Source: Sphingomonadaceae bacterium (GTDB lineage: Bacteria > Pseudomonadota > Alphaproteobacteria > Sphingomonadales > Sphingomonadaceae). From it: a stretch of 18,477 bases of DNA. The stretch is taken from NCBI GenBank assembly GCA_019239785.1, contig JAFAZM010000340.1, forward strand, positions 1 through 18,477. The letters run 5' to 3'. Shown here in pieces: positions 8,451 to 14,208 of this stretch (position 1 is the first letter of the stretch; each line of letters starts with the position of its first letter). Both the position numbers and the translations under genes were made by a program. The notes under the pieces are model-generated. The model saw only the letters and a program-made list of their open reading frames with translations, did no database searches and was not told the DNA's origin.

Positions 8451-8812
8451 GCCGCCGGCTCGGCCGCCGGGAGCTCGCCCGGCGCGGGCAGGGCCAGCGG
8501 ATCCTTCAATTTCAGGATCTGGCTGGTGCCGTCCGAATCGACGATCTCGACGGCGATCGCCCCGCCGACATCATAGTCGACATAGACCTGCTTCGGCGCC
8601 TTGATCAGATGGTCGCTGCCCTCGAGGGCAACCTCGATCAGGTCGTCCTTCTGGTCATAGGCAATGCCGATCAGCGGCGCCCATTCGGCTTCGATCTGGT
8701 CCCCGATGTCGAGCGAAGCGAGCTCGATCTCCGCCCGCTTGCCGACCAATGTCCTGGTGAAGGTGTCGAAGAAGATTGTCCATCCGCTCCTGTCGATCTG
8801 CTGAACGCTCAT
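8447..8812 (-). CDS. DUF5335 family protein
   Basis: This is a 121-residue soluble protein. The pattern SGWTIFFDTFTRTLVGKRAEIE, then EAEWAPLIGIAYDQKDDLIEVAL, GSDHLIKAPKQVYVDYD and KLKDPLALP is typical of DUF5335, a small family often beside Usp and stress genes, of unknown role. The start at 8812 was chosen because the frame upstream of it (to 8956) would run through box 6 and looks non-coding; the ribosome-binding site (GGACAGG) is weak. It is the first gene of a coupled pair with the Usp gene and divergent from the DUF1931 gene. Confidence 0.85.
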   Translation of the reverse strand: MSVQQIDRSGWTIFFDTFTRTLVGKRAEIELASLDIGDQIEAEWAPLIGIAYDQKDDLIEVALEGSDHLIKAPKQVYVDYDVGGAIAVEIVDSDGTSQILKLKDPLALPAPGELPAAEPAA

Positions 8813-8871
8813 GTGCCTGTCCGAACAATGGTTGGTGGCGCGGCTTTCGGCCGATCCGCCGAGCGCCGCCT

Positions 8872-8883
8872 TGACGAGCGTCA
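8872..8883. promoter_or_regulatory. Palindromic regulator box 6 (divergent, DUF5335-usp and DUF1931)
   Basis: TGACGAGCGTCA, extending to the fully symmetric TTGACGAGCGTCAA (8871-8884). It matches TTGA-N6-TCAA, the CRP/FNR/FixK anaerobox pattern, best of all the boxes. Its centre is about 65 bases from the DUF5335 start and 62 from the DUF1931 start, so one site could serve both directions. Confidence 0.72.
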
Positions 8884-8939
8884 AGGCTTTGCCGGGTGCC
8901 GGAGCGCAGGGAGTCCCGCCGATACAGGCGAGGTGAAAG

Positions 8940-9389
8940 ATGGCGGTGGCGACCATTCACAGGCTGGAGCAATTGTTTCGTCGAGCCGCGGGGCTCGATC
9001 TCGACAAGAGCGATTTCGGCCGGCTCGAGGATTTCGTCCGCCGCAAGGTCGAGGATCTCGTCGTGCGCGGCGAAGCGAACGCCAGGGCCAATGCGCGCGA
9101 CGTGGTCCAGCCCTGGGATCTGCCGATCACCAAGGGGCTCCAGGAGACGATCCACCGTTTCCGGCTGGTCAACGTGGAGCTGCGGCTGACGGAATACCTG
9201 GCCGGGCTGATCAGGCTGCCGCCGACCGATCTGGCGATCGGCGACGAGACGGAGGCGCGCTTCCCTGAAATCGCCGGCGCGCTGTGCATCGCCCTCGCGG
9301 AGACGTTCAGGATCACCGACGAGGAGCTCAGGAACCCGATGACCGAAGACTGGGAGCGGGCGTATCGGCTGTTCGGCCTGCTGCTCTAG
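8940..9389 (+). CDS. DUF1931 family histone-fold protein
   Basis: This 149-residue protein matches DUF1931 closely: LEQLFRRAAGLDLDKSDFGR, RGEANARANARDVVQPWDLP, ITKGLQETIHRFR, then LPPTDLAIGDETEARFPEIAGAL and the end WERAYRLFGLLL. Structural-genomics work on homologues from Aquifex and Thermus showed a histone-like fold with two histone-fold halves in one chain. DNA binding by the family is not firmly established. Here the RDVVQPWDLPITK region is the equivalent of a histone loop. ATG 8940 follows AGGTGA. It is a single-gene unit, divergent from DUF5335-usp, sharing box 6. It could be a stress-induced nucleoid protein; this is inference. Confidence 0.92.
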   Translation: MAVATIHRLEQLFRRAAGLDLDKSDFGRLEDFVRRKVEDLVVRGEANARANARDVVQPWDLPITKGLQETIHRFRLVNVELRLTEYLAGLIRLPPTDLAIGDETEARFPEIAGALCIALAETFRITDEELRNPMTEDWERAYRLFGLLL

Positions 9390-9418
9390 CAGCCGCATCC
9401 CGGCCTGGCGCCGGATAC

Positions 9419-9430
9419 TGACGATCGTCA
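9419..9430. promoter_or_regulatory. Palindromic regulator box 7 (upstream of the Pro-rich protein)
   Basis: TGACGATCGTCA, same core as boxes 1 and 2 but with C and G flanks. The centre is about 69 bases before ATG 9494. It is the last box in the window. Confidence 0.65.
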
Positions 9431-9493
9431 GCGCAAAGCCGTGAAAACCCCTTCAAGCAACCCGCCCGCCCGAGCAACCTGAAGGATCCACCG

Positions 9494-9895
9494 ATGAACC
9501 GCGCGACCGTCCCATTGCTTGCGACGACCATGTCCGTCGCACTGATCGCTCCCTCGAACGTCGCCGCAGCTTTTCCGGAGGCCCAGCCCGATGCGCCAAG
9601 GGTCGCGGTCGTGCCGCCGCCTCGGCCTGGCGCACCGCCAGCCATTGCGATCCTGCCGCCGAGACCCGGCATGCCTGCGGTCGCGGTGGTGCCGCCGACG
9701 GCGCCCGGGGCGCCTCCCGCGCTTGCGGTCATTCCCCCCGATCCCCATGCCCCGCCGATCGCCGTCGTGCCGCCGCCCGGAGCCGAAGTGCGGCTCGTCA
9801 TCCCGGTGGCCGCGAATGGCGTTGCAGGGCTTCCGGATTGTTCTGCGAGGGTAACGACGCATTGCGTCCTGAACCGAAGGAGCCCCAGCCGCTAG
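9494..9895 (+). CDS. Secreted proline-rich repeat protein
   Basis: This is a 133-residue protein I cannot assign to a family. Residues 1-26 look like a signal peptide ending SNVAAA. Residues 34-98 hold nearly five copies of a 13-residue unit, A-P-x-(I/V/L)-A-(V/I)-x-P-P-x-x-P-G, which would form an extended rod in the periplasm or outside. A short C-terminal part carries two Cys (116, 124) that could form a disulfide. ATG 9494 follows AAGGA by seven bases. The antisense Gly-rich frame over the same DNA is a shadow: only this strand has a signal peptide, a ribosome-binding site and box 7. Possible roles are envelope spacer or matrix protein. Confidence 0.75.
   Translation: MNRATVPLLATTMSVALIAPSNVAAAFPEAQPDAPRVAVVPPPRPGAPPAIAILPPRPGMPAVAVVPPTAPGAPPALAVIPPDPHAPPIAVVPPPGAEVRLVIPVAANGVAGLPDCSARVTTHCVLNRRSPSR
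9593..9787 (+). repeat. Tandem 39-bp coding repeats (about five units)
   Basis: Degenerate 39-base units encode the 13-residue Pro-rich repeats of the secreted protein. The units vary at the DNA level but keep reading frame and the alternating hydrophobic/Pro pattern, which points to selection on the protein. Confidence 0.65.
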
Positions 9896-9968
9896 CATCT
9901 CGTTCCGGCCGAACGGCGCGCCATTGTCAGTCCGCGCGTGGCGGTCCGGCGCCCGGGCCGTCCTGCGG

Positions 9969-10097
9969 CTGCTGATCGCGGATGCGATCCGTGGCCGTCG
10001 CGACGAGCTGTTCCTCGTTTCGAAAGCGCTTCCCCACAATGCGTCCGCGCACGGCGGCATCGAAGCCTGCGAACGTTCTTCGTCACGCCTCAGGACG
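9969..10097 (+). pseudogene. Aldo/keto reductase fragment (decayed)
   Basis: In the 265-base gap between the Pro-rich gene and mnmA, one plus-strand frame encodes IADAIRGRRDELFLVSKALP followed by HNASAHGGIEACERSSSRLRT. This matches the aldo/keto reductase region around the catalytic lysine (…REDLFLVSK…PHNAS…ACERSLKRL…T). The sequence on either side does not continue the enzyme: the N-terminal cofactor-binding start and the YLDLYLLHW part are missing. The frame then runs antisense through mnmA and cannot be a full gene. It is a remnant of a deleted or interrupted reductase gene. Confidence 0.7.
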
Positions 10098-10160
10098 GAG
10101 GCGTCCGACGGTGACTGGGCGAACCTGGAAGACGGAATTGGCCAAAGGCCTCGTGCTCGC

Positions 10161-11288
10161 TCAGGCCGGCTCCAGCTCCGCCGCCACCGTCTCCTCGATC
10201 CAGCCGCCGCCGAGCAGGCGGTCGCCGTCGTAGAGGACGGCGGCCTGGCCGGGGGAGACGCCATATTCGGGCGAACCGAAGCGAACCGTCTCACCGTCGA
10301 AGCGCGCGGGGACGGGCCGCGCCAGCGAACGGACCTTCGCCGTCAGTCCCTCACCCTGCCCCTCCCCCAGCCAGTTCACCGCGCTCAGCCGGGCGCTGCG
10401 CACCGCCAGCGCCTGCTTGGGACCGACGACGACGCGGCCGCTCTCCGGCTCGAGCCGCAGCACGTAGAGCGGCTCGGCCTGGCCGCCGAGCTCGAGGCCG
10501 CGGCGCTGGCCGACGGTGAAGTGGATCAGCCCGCGATGGCGGCCGAGCAGGCGGCCGTCCCGGTCGACGATCTCTCCGGGGACGGCCGCCTCCGGCCGCA
10601 CCTTCTCGACCACGCGGGCATAATCGCCGTCGGGGACGAAGCAGATGTCCTGGCTGTCCGGCTTGGCCGCCACCGGCAGGCCGAGCTCGGCCGCGAGCGC
10701 GCGCACCGCCGGCTTGGGCAGGCCGCCGAGCGGGAAGCGCAGGAAATCGAGCTGCGCGCGCGTCGTCGCGAACAGGAAATAGGATTGGTCGCGCGCCGGA
10801 TCGGCGGCCCGGTGCAGCTCCGCGCCGTTCGCGCCAGCGACGCGGCGGACATAATGGCCGGTGGCGAGGCAGTCGGCGCCGAGATCGCGGGCGAGGCTTA
10901 GCAGGTCGGTGAACTTCACGCCCTGGTTGCAGGAAATGCAGGGGATCGGCGTGCGCCCGCGCGCATATTCGTCGGCGAAGCGCTCGATCACGCTCTCGCG
11001 GAACCGGCTCTCATAATCGAAGACGTAATGGGCAATGCCGAGCCGCTCGGCGACCGCCCTGGCGTCGTAGATGTCGCGGCCGGCGCAGCAGCTCTTGCCG
11101 CGCCCGACCGCCGCGCCATGATCGTAGAGCTGCAGCGTCACCCCGATCACCTCGGCGCCGCTCTTCGCGGCCAGCGCGGCCACGACCGAGGAATCGACGC
11201 CGCCCGACATGGCGACGACGATCCGGGCCTTGGCGGCCGGCCGGGAGAGCTGGAAATCCGCGAGCATGATCGGCGCCAGATAGGACAT
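10161..11288 (-). CDS. mnmA: tRNA-specific 2-thiouridylase MnmA
   Basis: This enzyme thiolates U34 of Lys, Glu and Gln tRNAs in the cytoplasm, activating the base with ATP. The 375-residue protein has the PP-loop SGGVDSS (28-34), the catalytic Cys120 in PIPCISCNQ and the second catalytic Cys216 in DSQDICF, followed by the C-terminal domains with FTVGQRRGL. Length is normal for the family. The start at 11288 is tentative; GGGAG lies a little far upstream, and ATG 11267 is an alternative. It is divergent from the 90-residue gene, with 82 bases between them. No palindrome box precedes it: it is a housekeeping gene outside the stress island. Confidence 0.97.
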   Translation of the reverse strand: MSYLAPIMLADFQLSRPAAKARIVVAMSGGVDSSVVAALAAKSGAEVIGVTLQLYDHGAAVGRGKSCCAGRDIYDARAVAERLGIAHYVFDYESRFRESVIERFADEYARGRTPIPCISCNQGVKFTDLLSLARDLGADCLATGHYVRRVAGANGAELHRAADPARDQSYFLFATTRAQLDFLRFPLGGLPKPAVRALAAELGLPVAAKPDSQDICFVPDGDYARVVEKVRPEAAVPGEIVDRDGRLLGRHRGLIHFTVGQRRGLELGGQAEPLYVLRLEPESGRVVVGPKQALAVRSARLSAVNWLGEGQGEGLTAKVRSLARPVPARFDGETVRFGSPEYGVSPGQAAVLYDGDRLLGGGWIEETVAAELEPA

Positions 11289-11370
11289 GAAGGCCGGAAC
11301 TCCCAGCCCCCAACCGCTTTGATCCTTTGCTTTACCCGCTTTTCACCCTCTGCCTCTAGGGGATCGGGGC

Positions 11371-11643
11371 ATGGACGAATCCTTTCAGCTGCGCGCGCGG
11401 CGCCTGCTCGGCAAGCGGGAGCCGGCGCCGCTCGATTTCTCGGTACTGACCGCGACCCTGGCGGCGAAGGCGGCGGCGAGCGAGGCGGCGCGCGCTCAGG
11501 CCCGCGCCGGCGCCGCCGCGCCGGCCCCGGCCGACCCGCTCGGCGAGATCGTGCTCGGCGGCCCGGACTGGGCCGAGGCCGCCTCGGCGCAGCGCGGCTG
11601 TTTCAACCGTGCCGAAGTGAAACGCCGGCGCAACGAGCCGTAA
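11371..11643 (+). CDS. Small hypothetical protein (90 residues)
   Basis: I do not recognise a family. The start MDESFQLRARRLLGKREPAP, an Ala-rich middle that is probably helical or disordered, and a C-terminal motif EIVLGGPDWAEAASAQRGCF then NRAEVKRRRNEP suggest a soluble basic-tailed protein. ATG 11371 has AGGGGAT upstream. Codon bias fits the neighbours. It lies between mnmA (divergent) and sciP (121 bases downstream). Position next to sciP might suggest conserved synteny, but the sequence shows no function. Confidence 0.7.
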   Translation: MDESFQLRARRLLGKREPAPLDFSVLTATLAAKAAASEAARAQARAGAAAPAPADPLGEIVLGGPDWAEAASAQRGCFNRAEVKRRRNEP

Positions 11644-11675
11644 AGCATGATCACCGTGTTATTTACCGTGGCGTT

Positions 11676-11690
11676 TTAGCCTTCCTTCAA
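11676..11690 (+). promoter_or_regulatory. Possible degenerate CtrA box upstream of sciP
   Basis: TTAG-N7-TCAA resembles the CtrA consensus TTAA-N7-TTAA with two mismatches, about 75 bases before the sciP start. sciP is a CtrA target in Caulobacter. The match is weak and could be chance. Confidence 0.25.
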
Positions 11691-11764
11691 CGCTCTCCCG
11701 CTAATGCAGGTTACGCCGACGGCGCGAACAGGGGCCGAAAGCGCGTGAAGTTTTTGAGGTACGA

Positions 11765-12064
11765 ATGATCGAGAATCAGAAAATTCGCCCTGCCCAGGTC
11801 ATCGGCCCGCTCGGCGAGCCTCTCACCTTGGACTCGCTGCCCGATCCCACCACCACCCGCTGGGTGGTGCGCCGCAAGGCGGAGGTCGTGTCCGCGGTCA
11901 ATGGCGGCCTGCTCAGCGTCGACGAGGCCTGCGAACGCTACGGCCTGAGCCTCGAGGAATTCGCCGGCTGGCAGCGCGCCGTCGACCGCTCCGGCATGCC
12001 GGGCCTGCGCGTCACCCGCATCCAGCATTACAAGACCCTCTACGAGCGCCAGCAGGGTTACTGA
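11765..12064 (+). CDS. sciP: SciP, CtrA inhibitor (DUF1153)
   Basis: SciP is a small helix-turn-helix protein that binds CtrA, and in Caulobacter it blocks CtrA-driven transcription in the G1 phase. The 99-residue protein matches the family throughout: VIGPLGEPLTLDSLPDP, TTRWVVRRKAEVVSAVNGGL, then VDEACERYGLSLEEF with a helix-turn-helix, and LRVTRIQHYK near the end. The start ATG 11765 lies in GGTACGAATG; GAGG just upstream is a weak ribosome-binding site. A hairpin follows the stop. The gene places the organism in the Alphaproteobacteria. No stress box is present; regulation by CtrA itself is likely from family knowledge. Confidence 0.95.
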   Translation: MIENQKIRPAQVIGPLGEPLTLDSLPDPTTTRWVVRRKAEVVSAVNGGLLSVDEACERYGLSLEEFAGWQRAVDRSGMPGLRVTRIQHYKTLYERQQGY

Positions 12065-12070
12065 GACAGG

Positions 12071-12095
12071 CGGGCCGTTTCGGCCCGTCACCCTT
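12071..12095 (+). terminator. Hairpin terminator after sciP
   Basis: CGGGCCG (12071-12077) pairs with CGGCCCG (12081-12087) around TTT, seven bases after the sciP stop, followed by a pyrimidine-rich stretch but not a pure T-run. Confidence 0.5.
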
Positions 12096-12125
12096 CCCAT
12101 CGCAAGCTCATTCCTCCTTCTCCCA

Positions 12126-12152
12126 GGAACAAGCGCGGTCGTGACGCGTCTT
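12126..12152 (+). promoter_or_regulatory. Possible sigma-EcfG (general stress) promoter of the first GlsB-type gene
   Basis: GGAAC (12126-12130), 16 bases, then CGTCTT (12147-12152). The EcfG consensus in Alphaproteobacteria is GGAAC-N16/17-CGTT; only the last T of CGTT differs. The -10 lies about 55 bases before the ATG at 12206. GlsB-type genes are common general-stress targets. Confidence 0.4.
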
Positions 12153-12205
12153 GGGATCGGATCGCAGCTGTAACGGCAGCGGCTCCGCGACAGGAGGAGG
12201 GAAAA

Positions 12206-12466
12206 ATGATCGGCATCATCGTCTGGCTCGTGGTCGGCGGCATCGTGGGCTGGCTCGCCAGCATGGTCATGGGCACGAATGCGCAGCAGGGCGTCCTGCT
12301 CAACATCGTCGTCGGCATCGTCGGCGCGTTCATCGGCGGCCTGATCCTGAATCGGGGCACGATCAACGAGGCGCCGCTCAACCTCACCGCGTTCCTGGTG
12401 TCGCTGCTCGGCGCGATCGTGCTGCTGGCCATCGTCAACCTGGTGCGGCGCGGCAGCCTGCGCTGA
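12206..12466 (+). CDS. GlsB/YeaQ/YmgE family stress-response membrane protein
   Basis: This is an 86-residue inner-membrane protein with three hydrophobic segments: about 3-23 (with the GGIVGWLAS motif), 30-48 (VVGIVGAFIGGLIL) and 60-80. The Gly-rich pattern is that of the GlsB/YeaQ/transglycosylase-associated family, found in stress regulons; the molecular job is unclear. ATG 12206 follows AGGAGGAGGG. A possible EcfG promoter lies upstream and a strong terminator follows. It faces a second member of the same family across that terminator. Confidence 0.93.
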   Translation: MIGIIVWLVVGGIVGWLASMVMGTNAQQGVLLNIVVGIVGAFIGGLILNRGTINEAPLNLTAFLVSLLGAIVLLAIVNLVRRGSLR

Positions 12467-12491
12467 CCGCGTCCCCGACAGGAAGACAGAG

Positions 12492-12520
12492 AAGGGCCGC
12501 CGGCACCGGCGGCCCTTTTC
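12492..12520. terminator. Strong intrinsic terminator between convergent GlsB-type genes
   Basis: GGGCCGCCG (12494-12502) pairs with CGGCGGCCC (12507-12515), flanked by AA and TT that extend the stem, followed by TTTTCGTTT on the plus strand. The minus-strand side has a weaker T-rich tail, so it may serve both genes. Confidence 0.85.
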
Positions 12521-12523
12521 GTT

Positions 12524-12793
12524 TCAGCGCCGGCCGGCGACCAGCCGGTAGACGAACAGGATCAGGATCGCGCCGACGATCGCGGCGATGAATCCGGCGC
12601 CCTGGCCGGGCCGGTACCAGCCCAGCTGCTGGCCGAGAAAGCCCGCCAGGACCGCGCCGCCAATGCCCAAAAGGATGGTCATCAGGCAGCCACCGGGGTC
12701 GCGGCCGGGGGTGATCGCCTTGGCGATCGCGCCGGCGAGGAAGCCGATGACGATCCACGCCAGCCAGCCATGATCCGCAAGATATTGAGACAT
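12524..12793 (-). CDS. GlsB/YeaQ/YmgE family membrane protein, second copy
   Basis: This is an 89-residue inner-membrane protein of the same family as its convergent neighbour but clearly diverged. Segments WLAWIVIGFLAGAIAKAI, then PGRDPGGCLMTILLGIGGAV and FIAAIVGAILILFVYRLV give three membrane helices with the typical loop TPGRDPGG. The start at 12793 follows GGGAGGAAG and is preferred to an ATG at 12817. No EcfG-like site was seen upstream. The pair looks like an old duplication with inversion, or independent acquisition. Confidence 0.92.
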   Translation of the reverse strand: MSQYLADHGWLAWIVIGFLAGAIAKAITPGRDPGGCLMTILLGIGGAVLAGFLGQQLGWYRPGQGAGFIAAIVGAILILFVYRLVAGRR

Positions 12794-12996
12794 AGGGCTT
12801 CCTCCCTGCCGGCGCACAGGGGGGCGCCCGCATTCAGCAATGGTAAAGCCGCCGCATTCGTTGTAAAGCGCGGTCGCGGGGCCGCCAGGCGGGGAAATGG
12901 CGGCGGCGGCCGTGTTTAAGGCTTGTCCGGGGTGATATATTCGGCTAACACAGCTAGCCGGAGCGCGGTTTATTCCGCACTTTTCGAGTGGGGACG

Positions 12997-14199
12997 ATGA
13001 AAGCGATGAACTACGAGTCGACCAAATGGAGCCGTGACGCGATCGACGACGTGGTCGTCGACGACGAGGCGCTCGCCAAGAAGCGTCGGCGCCGGCGGAT
13101 CATCATCGCCGTCATCGCCCTGCTGGCGGTCGCAGTGATCGCCGTCATGATGCTCGGCGGACGCGGCGAGAAGGCCGCGGCGCCGCAGGCGGACCAGGGC
13201 CAGCAGCTTCCGGCCGTCACCGTCGCCGCTCCCGGCCGGACGCAGGTCGACCGGATCATCACCGCGACCGGCTCGCTCGCAGCGCGCCGCGACATGCCCG
13301 TCGGCGTCCCCGGCTCGGGCGGCCAGGTCGTGCGCGTGCTCGTCGAGCCGGGCCAGTGGGTCGGCGCCGGCCAGGTGCTGGCGGTGATCGACCGCAGCGT
13401 CCAGGCGCAGACCGCCGCCCAGCTCGCCGCCCAGATCGAGGTCGCGCGCGCCGATCTCCAGCTCGCCCAGAACAATCTCGACCGCGCCCAGTCGCTGGTC
13501 GGCCGCGGCTTCATCAGCCGCGCGGACCTCGACCAGAAGCGCTCCACCCGCGACGCCGCGGCGGCGCGCGTCCGGGTCGCCCAGGCCCAGCTCGCCGCGA
13601 CCCGCGCCCAGATCGGCCAGCTCGACGTGCGCGCGCCGACCGCGGGCCTGGTCCTGACCCGCTCGGTCGAGGCCGGCCAGGTGGTCGGCCCCGGCTCGGG
13701 CGCCCTGTTCCGGATCGCCGCCGGCGGCGAGATGGAGCTGATGGCGATGCTCGCGCAGGACGATCTCGCGCAGATCAACGTCGGCACGATCGCACAGGTG
13801 ACGCCGGTCGGCTCGCCGCAATCCTACCAGGGCGCGGTCTGGCAGGTGGCGCCGGTCGTCGACCCGCAGACCCGCCAGGGCGCGGCGCGGATCCTGGTCC
13901 CCTATAATCGCGAGCTCCGCCCCGGCGGCTTCGCCCAGGCGCAGATCCATGCCGGGACGACCACCGCGCCGATGCTGCCGGAATCCGCGATCCAGGCCGA
14001 CGATCACGGCAATTTCGTCTACATCGTCGACGATCACAACACGGTCGTCCGCCGTCCGGTCACGATCGGCGAGGTCACCGACCATGGCGTCTCCGTCGTC
14101 CAGGGCCTGACCGGCAACGAGCGGGTCGTGCTGATGGCCGGCGCCTTCCTCAATCCGGGGCAGAAGGTGCGCCCGGAGCTGGCCCGCCCCACGCGTTAG
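12997..14199 (+). CDS. RND efflux membrane-fusion protein (periplasmic adaptor)
   Basis: This is the adaptor subunit of a tripartite RND pump. The 400-residue protein has a cytoplasmic acidic N-terminus, a basic stop (KKRRRRR, about 29-34), one membrane anchor (35-53), then the lipoyl half-motif VVRVLVEPGQWVGAGQVLAVID (split around a long alpha-helical hairpin rich in Ala/Gln, about 137-205) and the second half VRAPTAGLVLTRSVEAGQVV, followed by beta-barrel and membrane-proximal domains. ATG 12997 is chosen for GTGGGGA just before it; GTG 12988 and ATG 13006 are alternatives. It lies nine bases before the first permease, so the two are one operon. The gap before it (203 bases) holds no clear promoter; a short GGCTA-N7-TAGCC inverted repeat lies at 12943-12959. 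Confidence 0.95.
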   Translation: MKAMNYESTKWSRDAIDDVVVDDEALAKKRRRRRIIIAVIALLAVAVIAVMMLGGRGEKAAAPQADQGQQLPAVTVAAPGRTQVDRIITATGSLAARRDMPVGVPGSGGQVVRVLVEPGQWVGAGQVLAVIDRSVQAQTAAQLAAQIEVARADLQLAQNNLDRAQSLVGRGFISRADLDQKRSTRDAAAARVRVAQAQLAATRAQIGQLDVRAPTAGLVLTRSVEAGQVVGPGSGALFRIAAGGEMELMAMLAQDDLAQINVGTIAQVTPVGSPQSYQGAVWQVAPVVDPQTRQGAARILVPYNRELRPGGFAQAQIHAGTTTAPMLPESAIQADDHGNFVYIVDDHNTVVRRPVTIGEVTDHGVSVVQGLTGNERVVLMAGAFLNPGQKVRPELARPTR

Positions 14200-14208
14200 G
14201 AACTTAGA

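Noticed and set aside
9328..9801. Gly-rich repeat protein on the minus strand opposite the Pro-rich gene
   Set aside because: The Gly-rich repeat is the antisense of the Pro-rich repeat. The plus strand has a signal peptide, ribosome-binding site and box 7.
12915..12941. TTTAAG and TATATT as a sigma-70-type promoter for the RND operon
   Set aside because: The spacing is 15 bases and the -35 match is poor, so it was not listed as a feature.
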